Assembly: GCA_029939445.1 (NCBI GenBank)
Contig: JAOZSY010000086.1
Span: forward strand, 1 to 8,680
DNA length: 8,680 bases
DNA from: Bacteroidales bacterium
GTDB taxonomy: Bacteria > Bacteroidota > Bacteroidia > Bacteroidales > UBA1556
Direction: 5' to 3'
Below, in pieces: positions 7,058 through 8,680 of the stretch. The notes under the pieces were generated by a model. The model saw nothing but the letters and a program-made list of their open reading frames with translations. It did not search any database and was not told the DNA's origin. A program made the translations under genes and the position numbers. Within the stretch, counting starts at the first letter, position 1. The number at the start of each line of letters is the position of its first letter.

Positions 7058-8275
7058 TTATTCAAATCTGAGTGCTTTTACTGGCGAAATGCTACTAATA
7101 ATTCGCGATGGACCTAACATCATAAGTCCAATAACTATTATTACGCCAGCATTAATAAGCAGAATAATAGGAATATCTATATTTATGGGAATTGATGTCA
7201 TATAGTAAGTTTCGGCATCGAGAGATATAAAATGGAAGTATTTTTGTAATAATGCCAAACCAATGCCAAGTAAATTTCCTAATAATAAACCTCTAATACT
7301 TAGGTGGATACTGTATAAAAGAAAAACCTTACGAATACTATTATTTGTTGCCCCAATGGCTTTCATGGTGCCAATAAATTTTGTTTTCTCAAGAATAAGA
7401 ATAAGCAAAGTAGCAATCATTCCCACTCCTGATATCATGACCATAAGCCCTAGGATAAAAAATACATTGGTGTCCAATAAATCTAGCCAATCCATAATAA
7501 AATTGTAACGAGTGTTTATGTTTTGTGCCTTTAGGTTGTAGTCAATTTCTTTATGAATCCATTTAGTTTGTTCTTCCATATTATTGAAATTATCAATAAG
7601 AATTTCATAACCTGAAATCTGATTATTATCCCACTTATTCAGTTTCCTAATTTGCTTAATATCGCCATAAATAAACCTATTATCAAAATCAGGAAACCCA
7701 CTTTGATAAATTCCACAGATAGTAAATTTTCTTATTCGTGGTGGGTCTTGCATAAAGTAAACCAGAAAACTTGAATCAACATCTAATATTAGTTTATTAG
7801 CAATATTTTTCGAAATAAGAATTTCAGTGCTTTTCTTATCAGAAATAATATTGGGAATTCTACCTTCAATAATCCAGTCATTAAATAGCGACCAGTCGTA
7901 ATTTTCGTCAATGCCTTTAAGTACACAGCCTTGAACTATGTTATTGGCTTTTATTATACCACCTTTAACCCCAAAGGTAGATATTGATTTTATTCCATTA
8001 TGCTTGGAAAGTGTGTTTTCTAGAGCTGTATCAATTGTAATTGGAGCTAGTTCCAAAGAATTATTAAAATCGTAATTTGTAATTCGTATTTGCCCATCAA
8101 AGGTTGCTATCTTATTACGGATATTATTCTGAAAGCCAGTAACAATACTAACTGAAAGAATCATTACCATCAAGCCAAGCGCAATACTTAAAGTGCTCAA
8201 ACGTAGTGCTGTTTGAGAAAACTTTGTATGACTTTCTTTTAGAAATCTATTGGCAATAAATCGTTCTATATTCAA
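7058..8275 (-). CDS. ABC transporter permease, LolC/LolE-type (FtsX/MacB-like)
   Basis: This inner-membrane protein of 405 residues has the four-helix LolE-type layout. TM1 is at about 22-46 (ALRLSTLSIALGLMVMILSVSIVTGFQ), followed by a long periplasmic MacB-like core domain about 48-265. The C-terminal FtsX domain has TM2 about 270-294, TM3 about 317-345 and TM4 about 366-390. The cytoplasmic segment EKTKFIGTMKAIGATNNSIRKVF (about 296-318) is the conserved coupling region that contacts the ATPase, and the ISPVKALRFE ending is typical. Such permeases pair with a LolD-like ATPase to release lipoproteins from the inner membrane for transport to the outer membrane. No ATPase gene lies nearby, and Bacteroidota often encode it elsewhere. 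The start must be TTG (8273-8275): the frame is open only back to a stop at 8297-8299 with no ATG, and the next Met (residue 36) would cut TM1. The N-terminus NIERFIANRFL fits the family. MacB-like export is an alternative role. Confidence 0.92.
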   Translation of the reverse strand: MNIERFIANRFLKESHTKFSQTALRLSTLSIALGLMVMILSVSIVTGFQNNIRNKIATFDGQIRITNYDFNNSLELAPITIDTALENTLSKHNGIKSISTFGVKGGIIKANNIVQGCVLKGIDENYDWSLFNDWIIEGRIPNIISDKKSTEILISKNIANKLILDVDSSFLVYFMQDPPRIRKFTICGIYQSGFPDFDNRFIYGDIKQIRKLNKWDNNQISGYEILIDNFNNMEEQTKWIHKEIDYNLKAQNINTRYNFIMDWLDLLDTNVFFILGLMVMISGVGMIATLLILILEKTKFIGTMKAIGATNNSIRKVFLLYSIHLSIRGLLLGNLLGIGLALLQKYFHFISLDAETYYMTSIPINIDIPIILLINAGVIIVIGLMMLGPSRIISSISPVKALRFE

Positions 8276-8301
8276 TTCTGCTGGTTTTGATTGTTGTTAT
8301 G

Positions 8302-8309
8302 CAAATTTA
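8302..8309 (-). promoter_or_regulatory. Candidate -7 promoter box of the permease/beta-barrel operon
   Basis: Read on the minus strand this is TAAATTTG, an exact match to TAnnTTTG, ending 26 nt upstream of the TTG start of the permease. A TTTG at 8339-8342 is further away than the usual -33 spacing. The box sits just downstream of the terminator of the preceding gene, which fits a new transcription unit starting here. Confidence 0.55.
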
Positions 8310-8341
8310 CATTAATTATGATTAGTTTTAATAAAAAGCAA

Positions 8342-8370
8342 AAAAGGAAAATTCATTGAATTTTCCTTTT
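8342..8370 (-). terminator. Intrinsic terminator after the BFD-like gene
   Basis: Perfect inverted repeat with 14-bp arms (AAAAGGAAAATTCA at 8342-8355 and TGAATTTTCCTTTT at 8357-8370) around one base; the inner pairs would open to form the loop. On the minus strand the stem runs into TTTTTTGCTTTTTATT, a good U-tract. It begins 40 nt after the stop of the BFD-like gene. The stem is AT-rich, and the + strand also ends in T's, though less strongly. Confidence 0.8.
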
Positions 8371-8410
8371 ATAATTTAAATAATATTTAACGTAAAAGAA
8401 CTTAGACTAA

Positions 8411-8590
8411 TTATTTTTGTCTTTCTCTTTTTACGATCGTTTCAATATCGTCGATGCACGAACCGCAAGCAGTACCTGCTGATGTTGTATCCATAATGTC
8501 TTGTACATTTACTGCACCTTTATTCTTTATTGCATCTACAATTTCATGCTCGCTTACTTGCATGCAATTACATATTATATTATCTTCCAT
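8411..8590 (-). CDS. Stand-alone BFD-like [2Fe-2S]-binding protein
   Basis: This small gene of 59 residues starts at the ATG at 8588-8590 and ends at TAA 8411-8413. The protein has the cysteine layout of the BFD-like [2Fe-2S] domain: C7-N-C9 near the N-terminus (NIICNCMQVSEHEIVDAI) and C42-G-S-C45 (TSAGTACGSCIDDIETIV), with a helix of the expected length between them. The four cysteines should bind one cluster. In other proteins this domain is found in bacterioferritin-associated ferredoxin, the NirB/NasB nitrite reductases and the NifU central region; here it stands alone. It likely acts as a small cytoplasmic electron carrier or cluster protein, but the partner is not visible. A strong hairpin terminator follows. 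Its promoter is unclear: the closest upstream sequence is TACGCTTTA near 8614-8622, a poor match. A longer open frame on the opposite strand is a shadow of this gene. Confidence 0.87.
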   Translation of the reverse strand: MEDNIICNCMQVSEHEIVDAIKNKGAVNVQDIMDTTSAGTACGSCIDDIETIVKRERQK

Positions 8591-8680
8591 AGTTTCTGTT
8601 TATTATTATTTTGTAAAGCGTAAAAATAGACCTTATTTGTATAATTGAAGTATTAAATTATTATAATTCTTATCATTATC

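Noticed and set aside
7263..7508. Plus-strand open frame inside the permease gene
   Set aside because: It is antisense to the conserved coupling segment and transmembrane helices of the permease.
8454..8648. Plus-strand open frame of 64 codons
   Set aside because: It is antisense to the BFD-like gene, whose four spaced cysteines and following terminator make the minus-strand reading far better.

Overview
The window looks like chromosomal DNA of a low-GC Bacteroidota species. Three observations support this. The proteins resemble Bacteroidota versions of their families. The leaders are A/T-rich and have no Shine-Dalgarno sequence. Matches to the Bacteroidota -7 promoter box (TAnnTTTG) lie close upstream of three transcription units. 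Every gene I can support is on the minus strand, so transcription runs from high to low coordinates.

Layout from right to left, in the direction of transcription: (i) 8590-8411, a 59-residue stand-alone BFD-like [2Fe-2S] protein, followed by a hairpin terminator at 8342-8370. (ii) 8275-7058, a LolC/LolE-type (FtsX/MacB-like) ABC permease that starts with TTG. It is followed almost immediately by an outer-membrane beta-barrel protein (7044-6349), and the two appear to form an operon. (iii) 6098-5463, the redox-sensing repressor Rex. Its 250-bp upstream region holds a promoter box and two perfect palindromes, one of which resembles a Rex operator. (iv) A gene-free 646-bp AT-rich stretch (4817-5462), with an 18-bp-arm perfect inverted repeat 43 nt after the rex stop. 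(v) An RND tripartite efflux operon in the order periplasmic adaptor lipoprotein (4816-3617), HAE1-type inner-membrane pump (3587-411) and NodT/TolC-type outer-membrane lipoprotein (394-1, cut by the window edge). A TATCTTTG box and a 12-bp palindrome lie just upstream of the adaptor gene.

Functionally, the three efflux proteins should form one envelope-spanning proton-driven drug or metabolite exporter. The permease would work with an unlinked LolD-like ATPase on lipoprotein release or a related envelope task. Rex would sense NADH/NAD+ and repress redox genes, possibly including its own. No convincing undescribed multi-gene system is visible. The most informative non-routine signals are the palindromes in the two long intergenic regions, the variant DNA-reading region of Rex, the unusual start codon of the permease and the isolated mini-ferredoxin.
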